Shown: piece after piece, positions 1 to 7,104 of the stretch
Layout of the letters: the number at the start of each line of letters is the position of its first letter
Position numbering within the stretch: position 1 is the stretch's first letter
Origin: an uncultured Prevotella sp.
Lineage (GTDB): Bacteria; Bacteroidota; Bacteroidia; Bacteroidales; Bacteroidaceae
Assembly (NCBI GenBank): GCA_900547085.1
Contig: URFI01000005.1
Location: 1-31,082 of the forward strand
Direction: 5' to 3'
Length of the DNA: 31,082 nt
Made by a program: the position numbers and the translations under genes
Notes under the pieces: model-generated
The model's input: only the letters and a program-made list of their open reading frames with translations
Databases searched by the model: none
Told to the model about the DNA's origin: nothing

Positions 1-1425
1 AGCTACACAGGCCGTTTCTCCAACTCTATCCAGACAAAAGAGGATAAATTGTTCAAGTCGAACCTCATCAAAGACTGGCGAAACGGTTTCCAGCACGACA
101 TTCCCATCAACGCCAACTTCACACTTTTCGACTATCTCAATGTCAATCCGTCATTCAATTTCACCGACCGCATGTACTCAAACAAGATACATCGGTCGTG
201 GGACGCAGCCTCTCAAAAGGTTGTGAACGACACAACGTATGGCTTTCACAACGTCTATAACTGGTCACTCAACTTGGGTATGTCTACCAAGCTCTATGGT
301 ATGTTCATCCCAAACCGCAAGATTTTCGGCGATAAGGTGCAAGCCATCCGCCACGTCTTAACCCCTTCCGTTTCGTTCAGCTATGCCCCCGACTTCGGTG
401 CGCGCCGCTATGGCTATTACGATTACTATCAAAAGACCGACGCCGACGGCAATGTGTCGCTCGTAGGATATTCTCCTTACGAGAACGGCATGTACTCCGT
501 ACCGGGCAGAGGGCGCAGCGGAAACATTTCATTCGACCTGGGGAACAACGTCGAAATGAAGGTCAAGAGCGACAAAGACTCAACGGGAATGAAGAAAGTG
601 AGCATCATCGATGAGCTGGGATTATCGATGTCGTACAACATGGCGGCCAAAGAAAAGCCGTTGAGCGACTTGAATATGCGCATCAGACTGAAGTGGTGGA
701 AGAACTACACCTTCAATCTCAACGCGCGATTTGCATCGTATGCCTACGAATTAGATGAGAATGGCAGACCCTACGAGGGCAATCATACGGAATGGGGAAT
801 GGGCCGTTTTGGTCGTTTCCAAGGCATGTCGCAGAACATCTCCTACACACTGACACCCGAAAAGCTGAAAAAGCTCTTCACCGGCAGTCATGATGACGAG
901 GATGAAGACGAACAAAATAAGAACGATATTGAAGGTCGTGACACCGACATAGAGAGCAACATAGATGACGATATGATTGAGGGGCAGCATGGAGCAAAGA
1001 AGAAACAAAAGGCTGGCAAGGCCGAAACTGATGACGACGGCTACATGGCGTTCAAGCTACCTTGGTCAATTACATTCGGTTATGGTATCACCATGAGTGA
1101 GAACAAAGACATCAACAAGTTCAATTATAAAACCATGCGCTATCCATACAAGTTCACTCAGACGCTCAATGTCAGCGGCAATGTTCGCATTAGCGATGGT
1201 TGGAACATCAGCTTCTCATCGGGTTACGACTTTGAAAACCATGCCATGTCCATGACAACGGCATCACTTCAGCGCGATCTCCACTGCTTCAACATGAGTT
1301 GCTCCGTGGTATTAGCCCCTTATACCAGCTACAATTTCACGTTTAGGGCCAACGCTGCCACCTTAGCTGACGCACTGAAATACGATAAACGCAGCGGATA
1401 CAGCAATGCTGTGCAGTGGTATTGA
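1..1425 (+). CDS. LptD-like outer-membrane LPS assembly protein, C-terminal part (5' end outside window)
   Basis: The reading frame is open from base 1 and ends at TGA 1423-1425, giving 474 residues with no visible start, so this is the 3' part of a longer gene. The protein alternates polar and aromatic residues (many N, Y, W, F) as in an outer-membrane beta barrel and ends in an aromatic Tyr. It resembles the large Bacteroidota version of LptD, which inserts lipopolysaccharide into the outer leaflet. Around residues 295-345 it carries a very acidic segment (DDEDEDEQNKND and following) running into a lysine-rich patch, which probably forms an extended loop between strands. It converges on the symporter gene across a junction filled with TTGACAAGT-type repeats. 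The family call rests on overall pattern; another large Bacteroidota barrel cannot be fully excluded. Confidence 0.72.
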   Translation, partial: SYTGRFSNSIQTKEDKLFKSNLIKDWRNGFQHDIPINANFTLFDYLNVNPSFNFTDRMYSNKIHRSWDAASQKVVNDTTYGFHNVYNWSLNLGMSTKLYGMFIPNRKIFGDKVQAIRHVLTPSVSFSYAPDFGARRYGYYDYYQKTDADGNVSLVGYSPYENGMYSVPGRGRSGNISFDLGNNVEMKVKSDKDSTGMKKVSIIDELGLSMSYNMAAKEKPLSDLNMRIRLKWWKNYTFNLNARFASYAYELDENGRPYEGNHTEWGMGRFGRFQGMSQNISYTLTPEKLKKLFTGSHDDEDEDEQNKNDIEGRDTDIESNIDDDMIEGQHGAKKKQKAGKAETDDDGYMAFKLPWSITFGYGITMSENKDINKFNYKTMRYPYKFTQTLNVSGNVRISDGWNISFSSGYDFENHAMSMTTASLQRDLHCFNMSCSVVLAPYTSYNFTFRANAATLADALKYDKRSGYSNAVQWY

Positions 1426-1523
1426 GTGATAGTTGACAAGTTCACAAGTTGACGAGTTTACGAGTTGATAGTTCATAAACTCACACATTGCATCGGCAAA
1501 GTTCAATGTTCAAAGCTCAAAGT
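1426..1523. repeat. Short-period repeat junction (GTTGACNAGT and TTCAAAG types)
   Basis: The space between two convergent genes is made almost entirely of short-period repeats. The left part repeats variants of AGTTGACAAGTT and contains GAGTTTA and TAAACTC, which could form a 7-bp stem. The right part (about 1500-1530) repeats the heptamer GTTCAAA or GTTCAAT four times. Similar text recurs at 18770-18827 and 23629-23749. Function is unknown; it may help end both transcripts. Confidence 0.7.
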
Positions 1524-2957
1524 TCAAAGTAATTCTTTTTTCCTCGTCACCAACAGTCCAGCAAAGGTCAATGCCCCGTTGAGCAAGAGCAATTCGTAAC
1601 CAAAATGATAGTTCCACACATGTTGCGCAACAGCATCTAACACATAGCACAACACGGGTGCGGCAATGGCTAAATAGGGTACCCATCGGTCGTTTACTCG
1701 GTACTTCGTGAGCAGTCCAAAGGCAAACAATCCCAACAAAGGTCCATAGGTATACGACACCAATATATAGATGGCATCAATCAAATTGGTCGAGTTGAAC
1801 GTCCTGAACATCAGGATGAACAACACAAACACCACGCCCATGGCGGCATGAACACGATGTCTGAGCCGCTCATCGGCAGGCTTTTGGCAGATGTCCACAC
1901 AGTAAGTAGTGGTCAAAGCCGTCAAGGCAGAGTCGGCACTGCTGAACGATGTCGCCACAATGCCAATGGTAAAGAACACAACTACCATGGTTCCTAACTC
2001 GCCCGTCGCTGCAAACATGGGCAACAACTCATCGCCTGCGGATGGCAGAGGCACACTCTGTTGCCCGGCTAACATAGACAACAGCACGCCCAACGCCAAA
2101 AACAACAGGTTGACAGGCACGAAGGCAAGTCCGTAGGTACACATGTCTTTCTGTGCCTCTCGCAGGGTTTTGCACGTCAAGTTCTTCTGCATCATGTCCT
2201 GATCGAGCCCCGTCATCACGATAACGATAAAGATACCACTCACAAATTGCTTCCAAAAATTTTGTTTAGACAGCCAATCATCAAACACGAAGATACGACT
2301 TCTGTCATCCTGCGCGATAGCTTTCACGGCCTCAACCACATTCATATCGAGCATAGACATCACCTGTACGATGATGAAAATGAGCGCCGCGAACATGCAA
2401 AAGGTTTGAAACGTATCGGTCCATACCAAGGTCTTGATGCCTCCGCGCCGCGTATACAGCCAGATAAGCGACACCAGCACCAATGCAGTAACCATGAAAG
2501 GCACCCCGATGGCATCGAGTACAAACCGCTGTAAGAGCATGCACACCACATAAAACTTAACCGCCGAACCCGACATTTTGGACAACAAAAAGAACCAAGC
2601 ACCCGTTTTATACGAACGAGTTCCCAGGCGTTGTTGCAAATAAGTGTAGATGGTGGTGAGATTCAGACGATAGTAAATGGGCAACAACACAAAGGCCACC
2701 GCCACATAGCCCAGCACAAAGCCCAGACAAGTTTGCAGGTAGGTCATGCCAATGGTATTGACCATGCCCGGAACGGACACGAAGGTGACACCCGAAACCG
2801 ATGCGCCTATCATGCCAAAGGCCACCAAATACCAGGGCGACTGTCGGTTTCCGCGATAAAAAGTATCATTTGTGGCATGCCTTGTCGTCATCCTACTCAG
2901 TAACAACAAGGCCGCAAAATAGCCTAATAACGTAAGAACAATCGTCATGTTTTTCAT
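1524..2957 (-). CDS. Sodium:solute symporter (SSS family)
   Basis: This 477-residue integral membrane protein has about 13 hydrophobic segments, in keeping with the solute:sodium symporter family (LeuT fold). It is likely to use the sodium gradient to import a small organic solute such as a sugar, amino acid or carboxylate; the substrate cannot be told from sequence. Family features are the N-terminal GxxxSGVTFVSVPG stretch near residues 50-65, the TRRGGIKTLVWTDTFQ segment near 170-185, and the helix containing ATSFSSADSALTALTT near 335-350, which matches the sodium-site helix. The first ATG (2957) lies only 1 base from a TAATTTTG promoter box, so the second ATG (Met4, 2948) may be the real start on a nearly leaderless mRNA. 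Confidence 0.85.
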   Translation of the reverse strand: MKNMTIVLTLLGYFAALLLLSRMTTRHATNDTFYRGNRQSPWYLVAFGMIGASVSGVTFVSVPGMVNTIGMTYLQTCLGFVLGYVAVAFVLLPIYYRLNLTTIYTYLQQRLGTRSYKTGAWFFLLSKMSGSAVKFYVVCMLLQRFVLDAIGVPFMVTALVLVSLIWLYTRRGGIKTLVWTDTFQTFCMFAALIFIIVQVMSMLDMNVVEAVKAIAQDDRSRIFVFDDWLSKQNFWKQFVSGIFIVIVMTGLDQDMMQKNLTCKTLREAQKDMCTYGLAFVPVNLLFLALGVLLSMLAGQQSVPLPSAGDELLPMFAATGELGTMVVVFFTIGIVATSFSSADSALTALTTTYCVDICQKPADERLRHRVHAAMGVVFVLFILMFRTFNSTNLIDAIYILVSYTYGPLLGLFAFGLLTKYRVNDRWVPYLAIAAPVLCYVLDAVAQHVWNYHFGYELLLLNGALTFAGLLVTRKKELL

Positions 2958-2958
2958 G

Positions 2959-2966
2959 CAAAATTA
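2959..2966 (-). promoter_or_regulatory. Promoter -7 box of the symporter gene
   Basis: On the minus strand this reads TAATTTTG, a perfect TAnnTTTG match. It sits 1 base from the first annotated ATG, which puts the expected transcription start inside or just after that codon. No well-spaced TTTG was found upstream. Confidence 0.6.
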
Positions 2967-2982
2967 ACAAATCTCGCATGTA

Positions 2983-3016
2983 TTGACCCACAAATACAAT
3001 CTTTTTCTTACCTTTG
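2983..3016 (+). promoter_or_regulatory. Promoter of the TrpB2 gene
   Basis: TACCTTTG at 3009-3016 matches the -7 box TAnnTTTG. TTG at 2983-2985 is a possible -33 element, though the 23-base spacer is longer than the usual 19-21. The box overlaps a TTG codon at 3014, so an upstream-extended start there is not possible. The expected leader is about 65 bases. Confidence 0.55.
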
Positions 3017-3088
3017 TTGGTGATAAAATCAGGTTTATCAGCCTATTTCGGGCCATCTGAATCATCAACCCAACAAAAAAAGACAACA

Positions 3089-4453
3089 ATGCTGAGCAAA
3101 CAAAAGAAATTCATACTTCAGGAAAACGATATTCCTACACAGTGGTACAACATACAAGCCGACATGGTGAACAAGCCTTTGCCGCCGCTTAACCCAAAGA
3201 CCAAGCAGCCAGTTACGGCAGAAGACTTGTCGCACATCTTCAGCTTAGAATGCTCCAAGCAAGAACTTGACACCGAACACCGATGGATTGACATTCCCGA
3301 AGCGGTGCTGGACAAGTACAAATACTACCGCTCCACCCCACTGGTTCGTGCCTATGCGCTGGAGAAAGCCTTGGACACACCTGCGCATATCTATTTCAAA
3401 AACGAGAGTGTGAACCCGCTTGGCTCACACAAACTCAACTCGGCGCTTGCCCAATGCTACTACTGCAAGCAGGAAGGCACCACGAACGTCACCACCGAGA
3501 CGGGTGCCGGACAATGGGGAGCAGCCCTGAGTTATGCGGCAAAGACTTTCGGATTGGAAGCTGCCGTGTACCAAGTGAAGATTTCGATGCAACAAAAACC
3601 CTACCGCAGTAGTATCATGCGCACCTTCGGAGCCACCGTGGAAGGCTCGCCATCGATGTCAACACGCGCCGGAAAGGACATCATCACGCGCGATCCTCTT
3701 CATCAGGGAAGCCTCGGAACAGCCATCTCTGAAGCCATCGAGCTGGCCACTACCACGCCTAACTGCAAGTACACGCTCGGGTCGGTGCTCAATCATGTGG
3801 CGCTACATCAAACTGTTATCGGCTTGGAAGCAGAGAAACAAATGGAGATGGCGGGCGAGTATCCCGATGTTGTGATTGCTTGTTTCGGCGGAGGAAGCAA
3901 CTTTGGCGGACTGACCTTCCCCTTCATGCGGCATACCATCTTGGAAGGAAGACAGACAGAATACATTGCTGCCGAGCCCAGCAGCTGTCCAAAACTAACC
4001 CGAGGCAAGTTTGAATACGACTTTGGCGATGAGGCTGGCTACACGCCTCTGTTGCCCATGTACACGCTGGGACACGACTTTAAGCCCGCAAACATTCATG
4101 CCGGCGGTTTACGCTATCATGGTGCAGGCATGATTATCTCACAATTGGCAAAAGACAAGCTGATGCATGGCGTGGACATTCCACAGCTGGAGGCATTCGA
4201 TGCCGGTATTCTTTTCTCTCGAACCGAAGGCATTATCCCGGCACCAGAGAGCTGCCACGCCATCGCTGCCACCATTCGTGAGGCACAAAAGTGCAAAGAG
4301 AGTGGAGAAGAGAAGGTGATTCTCTTTAATCTCTCGGGCCATGGACTCATCGATATGGCGGCATACGACAGTTATTTGAGTGGCGACTTGCGCAATTACA
4401 ACATCACTGATGAAGAGATTGCGGACAGCCTCAAAGATGTTCCCAAGGTGTAA
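3089..4453 (+). CDS. trpB: TrpB2-type tryptophan synthase beta chain
   Basis: This 454-residue PLP enzyme belongs to the longer TrpB2 branch, which joins indole and L-serine to make L-tryptophan and often works without a TrpA partner. The PLP-binding lysine is K115 in LGSHKLNSAL, followed by the ETGAGQWG loop near 140 and the glycine-rich phosphate cup CFGGGSNFGG near 270. An extension of about 60 residues precedes the PLP domain, as is usual for TrpB2. ATG 3089 is chosen because the reading frame upstream runs through the promoter. No trpA or other trp gene is adjacent, so indole salvage is a plausible role (inference). A dispersed repeat element starts at the base after the stop codon. Confidence 0.88.
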   Translation: MLSKQKKFILQENDIPTQWYNIQADMVNKPLPPLNPKTKQPVTAEDLSHIFSLECSKQELDTEHRWIDIPEAVLDKYKYYRSTPLVRAYALEKALDTPAHIYFKNESVNPLGSHKLNSALAQCYYCKQEGTTNVTTETGAGQWGAALSYAAKTFGLEAAVYQVKISMQQKPYRSSIMRTFGATVEGSPSMSTRAGKDIITRDPLHQGSLGTAISEAIELATTTPNCKYTLGSVLNHVALHQTVIGLEAEKQMEMAGEYPDVVIACFGGGSNFGGLTFPFMRHTILEGRQTEYIAAEPSSCPKLTRGKFEYDFGDEAGYTPLLPMYTLGHDFKPANIHAGGLRYHGAGMIISQLAKDKLMHGVDIPQLEAFDAGILFSRTEGIIPAPESCHAIAATIREAQKCKESGEEKVILFNLSGHGLIDMAAYDSYLSGDLRNYNITDEEIADSLKDVPKV

Positions 4454-4480
4454 TTTTCTTGACAACACACCGCTTCATAA

Positions 4481-4526
4481 TTGGCGTATTTGCAAACCAA
4501 CCTACCTTTTGGTGCAAATACGCCAA
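4481..4526 (+). terminator. Perfect 14-bp hairpin after trpB
   Basis: TTGGCGTATTTGCA pairs perfectly with TGCAAATACGCCAA across an 18-base loop that contains CCAACCTAC. It lies 27 bases after the stop codon and is part of dispersed element copy A. There is no strong T run, so a termination role is only possible. A matching hairpin in copy B (14993-15042) has changed arm bases that still mostly pair. Confidence 0.5.
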
Positions 4527-4621
4527 ATATGAGCAACTTTCATAAGCAGCTACTGCACAGTGAGTTATAGCTTTTACAGCCGCTTTTAGCATTCAATTAA
4601 AAAACTATTTCTAGCCAAGAG

Positions 4622-4722
4622 CATTGCTTTTAGTGCGTAATTCACATGCTTTTGAAGCACAAACTCATGTAGATTGACCGCCAAAGTGATGCTGATTGAC
4701 CGCTAAAGTCATTGCTTTGAGG
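4622..4722 (+). repeat. Array of imperfect 22-bp units, locus A
   Basis: Successive units start at 4622, 4645, 4666, 4688 and 4710 (lengths 23, 21, 22, 22 and a 13-base partial). Each opens with CATG, GATG or CATTG and carries a T-rich core; the third and fourth share GATTGACCGC and end in AAAGT. Neighbouring copies are too different for simple recent duplication, yet the period is held. Related arrays are at 14794-14873 and 26051-26121. Confidence 0.65.
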
Positions 4723-5025
4723 AGAAAAATGGATATTGATGGCAGATCAATCGTATGTTTGCTTCCTTCCTGCCTATCGTTTTTTTCTATTTCATCACTT
4801 TTGAAGTGCCGTTTTTAGGGCTTAAAACGATGAAAATATCCAACATTTTTTGGTGTGTAATGGCACGAACCTTCGCCTGGCACACTGCTCCTTTAACTTA
4901 TTGAGTCCTTAAATTCGTTGCAGAAAACCATGATGACGGATCGTGTGCAGCGGCACAAAATAGCAGGCAGCTTGTCACGCAATTATAAAAAATATGAAAA
5001 GGTAGGCACATTCAGATTTATTTCG
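4723..5025. other. Non-coding stretch with a three-way-junction-like fold
   Basis: No gene is recognisable here. At 4790-4835 TTTCATC pairs with GATGAAA around two inner hairpins, ACTT/AAGT (4797-4807) and GTTTT/AAAAC (4811-4828), which together would give a compact three-way junction in RNA. The rest (4836-5025) shows no repeat or ORF I can support. It lies between dispersed element A and the tandem promoter repeats of lysS. Confidence 0.35.
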
Positions 5026-5099
5026 TACTTTTGCATAAAATAGGCTGCGCCTTAACAAAGTAAACAAGCTTTCTTTGTCTTCGGCTTACACTATCTTTG
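5026..5099 (+). promoter_or_regulatory. Tandem promoter boxes for lysS
   Basis: TACTTTTG (5026-5033) and TATCTTTG (5092-5099) both match TAnnTTTG. The third unit has TGTTTTTG (5158-5165), with G in place of the conserved A, and is probably weak or dead. Transcripts from the first two would start about 225 and 160 bases before lysS and carry two or one downstream units in their leaders. Confidence 0.55.
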
Positions 5100-5222
5100 C
5101 ATAAAACAGGCTGCACCTCAGCAGTTCAAACGTAGTTTGACTGCCTTCGGTTTGCGCTGTTTTTGCATAAGATAGGCTGCGCCTTAACAAAGCAAACTGT
5201 CTTGAATGCTTTTGGCTGGCTC
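5026..5222 (+). repeat. Three tandem 66-bp promoter-hairpin units before lysS
   Basis: Units run 5026-5091, 5092-5157 and 5158-5222 (66, 66 and 65 bp). Each begins with a promoter-like box followed by TGCATAA, then AGGCTGC, then a hairpin; units 1 and 2 next carry CTTCGG. In unit 1 the arms are ACAAAG/CTTTGT; in unit 2 they are GCAGTTCAAAC/GTTTGACTGC. The arm bases differ but remain complementary, which suggests selection on the stem. The array ends 40 bases before the lysS start codon. Confidence 0.75.
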
Positions 5223-5262
5223 TATCCATCAGAATTGGGAAAAAATAGCTATTTTATCATAT

Positions 5263-6993
5263 ATGAACATCTTAGAATTGAGTGAACAGGAGATTGGTCG
5301 CAGACAAAGTCTCCAAGAGTTACGAAATATGGGCATCGACCCTTATCCTGCCGCAGAGTTTCCTACCAACGTGTTCAGCACAGAGATAAAGGCTGACTAT
5401 CAAGACGGTGAGGAAAAGCGAGAAGTGGTGATAGCAGGCCGCATGATGACGCGACGCGTGATGGGCAAGGCCAGTTTTGTAGAATTGCAAGACTCCAAAG
5501 GTCGAATACAAGTGTACGTCACGCGCGATGACATCTGCCCGGATGAGAACAAAGATTTGTACAACGTGGTGTTCAAACGCCTTTTGGACATCGGCGATGT
5601 CATTGGCATCAAGGGCTTTGTGTTCAAAACTCAAACAGGTGAAATATCGGTACACGCACAAAGTTTAACACTATTGAGCAAGGCCTTAAAGCCTCTGCCC
5701 ATCGTGAAATACAAAGACGGAGTGGCCTACGACAAGTTTGACGACCCCGAATTGCGCTATCGCCAACGCTATGTCGACCTGATTGTCAACGATGGCGTGA
5801 AAGATACGTTTTTGCAACGTGCTACGGTGTTACGCACCATGCGCAAGGTACTGGACGAGGCTGGCTACACAGAGGTGGAGACTCCTACCCTGCAGGCCAT
5901 TGCCGGTGGTGCCAGCGCACGCCCATTTATCACACACTTCAATGCGCTGAGCACCGACATGTACATGCGCATCGCCACCGAACTGTACTTAAAACGACTG
6001 ATAGTAGGCGGTTTTGAAGGCGTGTATGAAATCGGCAAGAACTTCCGTAACGAGGGAATGGACCGCAATCACAATCCAGAATTCACTTGCATGGAATTGT
6101 ATGTGCAGTACAAAGACTACAATTGGATGATGGCGTTTACTGAAAAACTGCTGGAAACCATTTGCATTGCCGTCAACGGTAGTGCCGAACGGGAGATTGA
6201 CGGACAGATGATCAGCTTCAAAGCTCCTTACCGACGCTTGCCCATTCTGGATGCCATCAAAGAGAAAACAGGCTATGACCTCAACGAAAAGACTGAAGAC
6301 GAGATAAGAGAAATCTGCAAAAAGCTCGACATGGAGGTGGATGAGAGTATGGGTAAAGGCAAGTTGATTGACGAAATATTTGGCGAGTTCTGCGAAGGAA
6401 CGTTCATTCAACCCACGTTCATCACAGATTACCCTGTGGAAATGTCACCGCTTACCAAGATGCACCGAAGCAAACCTGGACTGACCGAACGCTTCGAACT
6501 GATGGTGAACGGCAAGGAATTGGCGAACGCTTACTCTGAATTGAACGACCCAATTGACCAAGAAGAGCGTTTCAAAGAGCAAATGAAATTGGCTGACAAG
6601 GGTGACGACGAAGCCATGATTATCGACCAAGACTTCCTGCGCGCGCTGCAATATGGTATGCCTCCTACATCGGGTATCGGCATTGGCATCGACCGTTTGG
6701 TGATGTTGATGACCGGAAAGACTTTCATACAGGAAGTGCTGTTCTTCCCACAAATGAAACCTGAGAAGAAAATACCGCAGAGTACGGTGGAAGAATGGGC
6801 AGCCATTGGCGTTCCGGAGCAGTGGGTTCCCGTGTTCAGAAAGGCAGGATACAACCTGATTTCGGACATCGCGCAGGTAAAGGCACAGGCCTTGCAAATG
6901 AATGTTTGCGGGGTAAACAAGAAATATAAATTGGGCTACGACAATCCGAAGGTTGAACAATTCCAACAATGGATTGACAACAGCCAGAAATAA
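5263..6993 (+). CDS. lysS: Lysyl-tRNA synthetase (class II)
   Basis: This 576-residue cytoplasmic enzyme charges tRNA-Lys with lysine. An N-terminal OB-fold for anticodon binding (about residues 55-165) precedes the class II core. Visible motifs are GGASARPF at 215-222, motif 2 FRNEGMDRNHNPEFT from 261, and motif 3 GIGIGIDR from 471. Common bacterial LysRS is about 500 residues; here about 65 extra C-terminal residues (from roughly 510) include GVPEQWVPVFRKAGY, which looks like a small helical, helix-hairpin-helix-like domain. ATG 5263 is chosen because the sequence upstream is repeat DNA and family homology starts here. It heads a gene run with gpsA, pgi and a HAD phosphatase. Confidence 0.96.
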   Translation: MNILELSEQEIGRRQSLQELRNMGIDPYPAAEFPTNVFSTEIKADYQDGEEKREVVIAGRMMTRRVMGKASFVELQDSKGRIQVYVTRDDICPDENKDLYNVVFKRLLDIGDVIGIKGFVFKTQTGEISVHAQSLTLLSKALKPLPIVKYKDGVAYDKFDDPELRYRQRYVDLIVNDGVKDTFLQRATVLRTMRKVLDEAGYTEVETPTLQAIAGGASARPFITHFNALSTDMYMRIATELYLKRLIVGGFEGVYEIGKNFRNEGMDRNHNPEFTCMELYVQYKDYNWMMAFTEKLLETICIAVNGSAEREIDGQMISFKAPYRRLPILDAIKEKTGYDLNEKTEDEIREICKKLDMEVDESMGKGKLIDEIFGEFCEGTFIQPTFITDYPVEMSPLTKMHRSKPGLTERFELMVNGKELANAYSELNDPIDQEERFKEQMKLADKGDDEAMIIDQDFLRALQYGMPPTSGIGIGIDRLVMLMTGKTFIQEVLFFPQMKPEKKIPQSTVEEWAAIGVPEQWVPVFRKAGYNLISDIAQVKAQALQMNVCGVNKKYKLGYDNPKVEQFQQWIDNSQK

Positions 6994-7104
6994 TTCATCA
7001 TGCACAATTCATGATTCACACGCTTCTCGCTAACTATCAATTGGATTGAGAAAAAAAAGAATCATGACTTGTGAGCAATCATGATGAATTATGAATGAAG
7101 AATT
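6992..7104. repeat. Inverted and short-period repeats between lysS and gpsA
   Basis: AATTCATCATG (6992-7002) is perfectly inverted as CATGATGAATT (7080-7090), and the similarity extends imperfectly to about 25 bases on each side, so the region can fold into a long hairpin. The right part repeats AATTATGAA-like units up to the gpsA ATG. No promoter box was seen, so lysS and gpsA may be co-transcribed through it. Confidence 0.55.

Larger units (their letters stand above)
4454..4722 (+). repeat. Dispersed intergenic element, copy A (269 bp)
   Basis: The element begins with TTTTCTTGACAA directly after the trpB stop codon. It continues with a palindrome (14-bp arms 4481-4494 and 4513-4526, loop containing CCAACCTAC), an ACAGTG block at 4557-4562, and an array of 21-23 bp units at 4622-4722. 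Copy B at 14794-15063 (minus strand) has the same blocks in the same order, is 270 bp long, and has ACAGTG at nearly the same distance from the start (104 versus 103 bases). A shortened copy lies at 26051-26171. No protein is encoded. It could be a 3'-UTR RNA, a terminator-like element or a non-autonomous mobile element. Confidence 0.65.

Noticed and set aside
3014..3088. Upstream TTG start for trpB
   Set aside because: The TTG overlaps the -7 promoter box, so it would not be in the transcript.
4622..4722. CRISPR-like array
   Set aside because: Units of 22 bp are contiguous and imperfect with no spacers, and there are no cas genes.
4454..5262. Insertion sequence in the long intergenic region
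   Set aside because: No transposase fragment, terminal inverted repeats or target duplication could be seen.
6445..7005. 186-codon ORF antisense to lysS
   Set aside because: Shadow of a strongly conserved gene; low-complexity HHQ-rich translation and no promoter.
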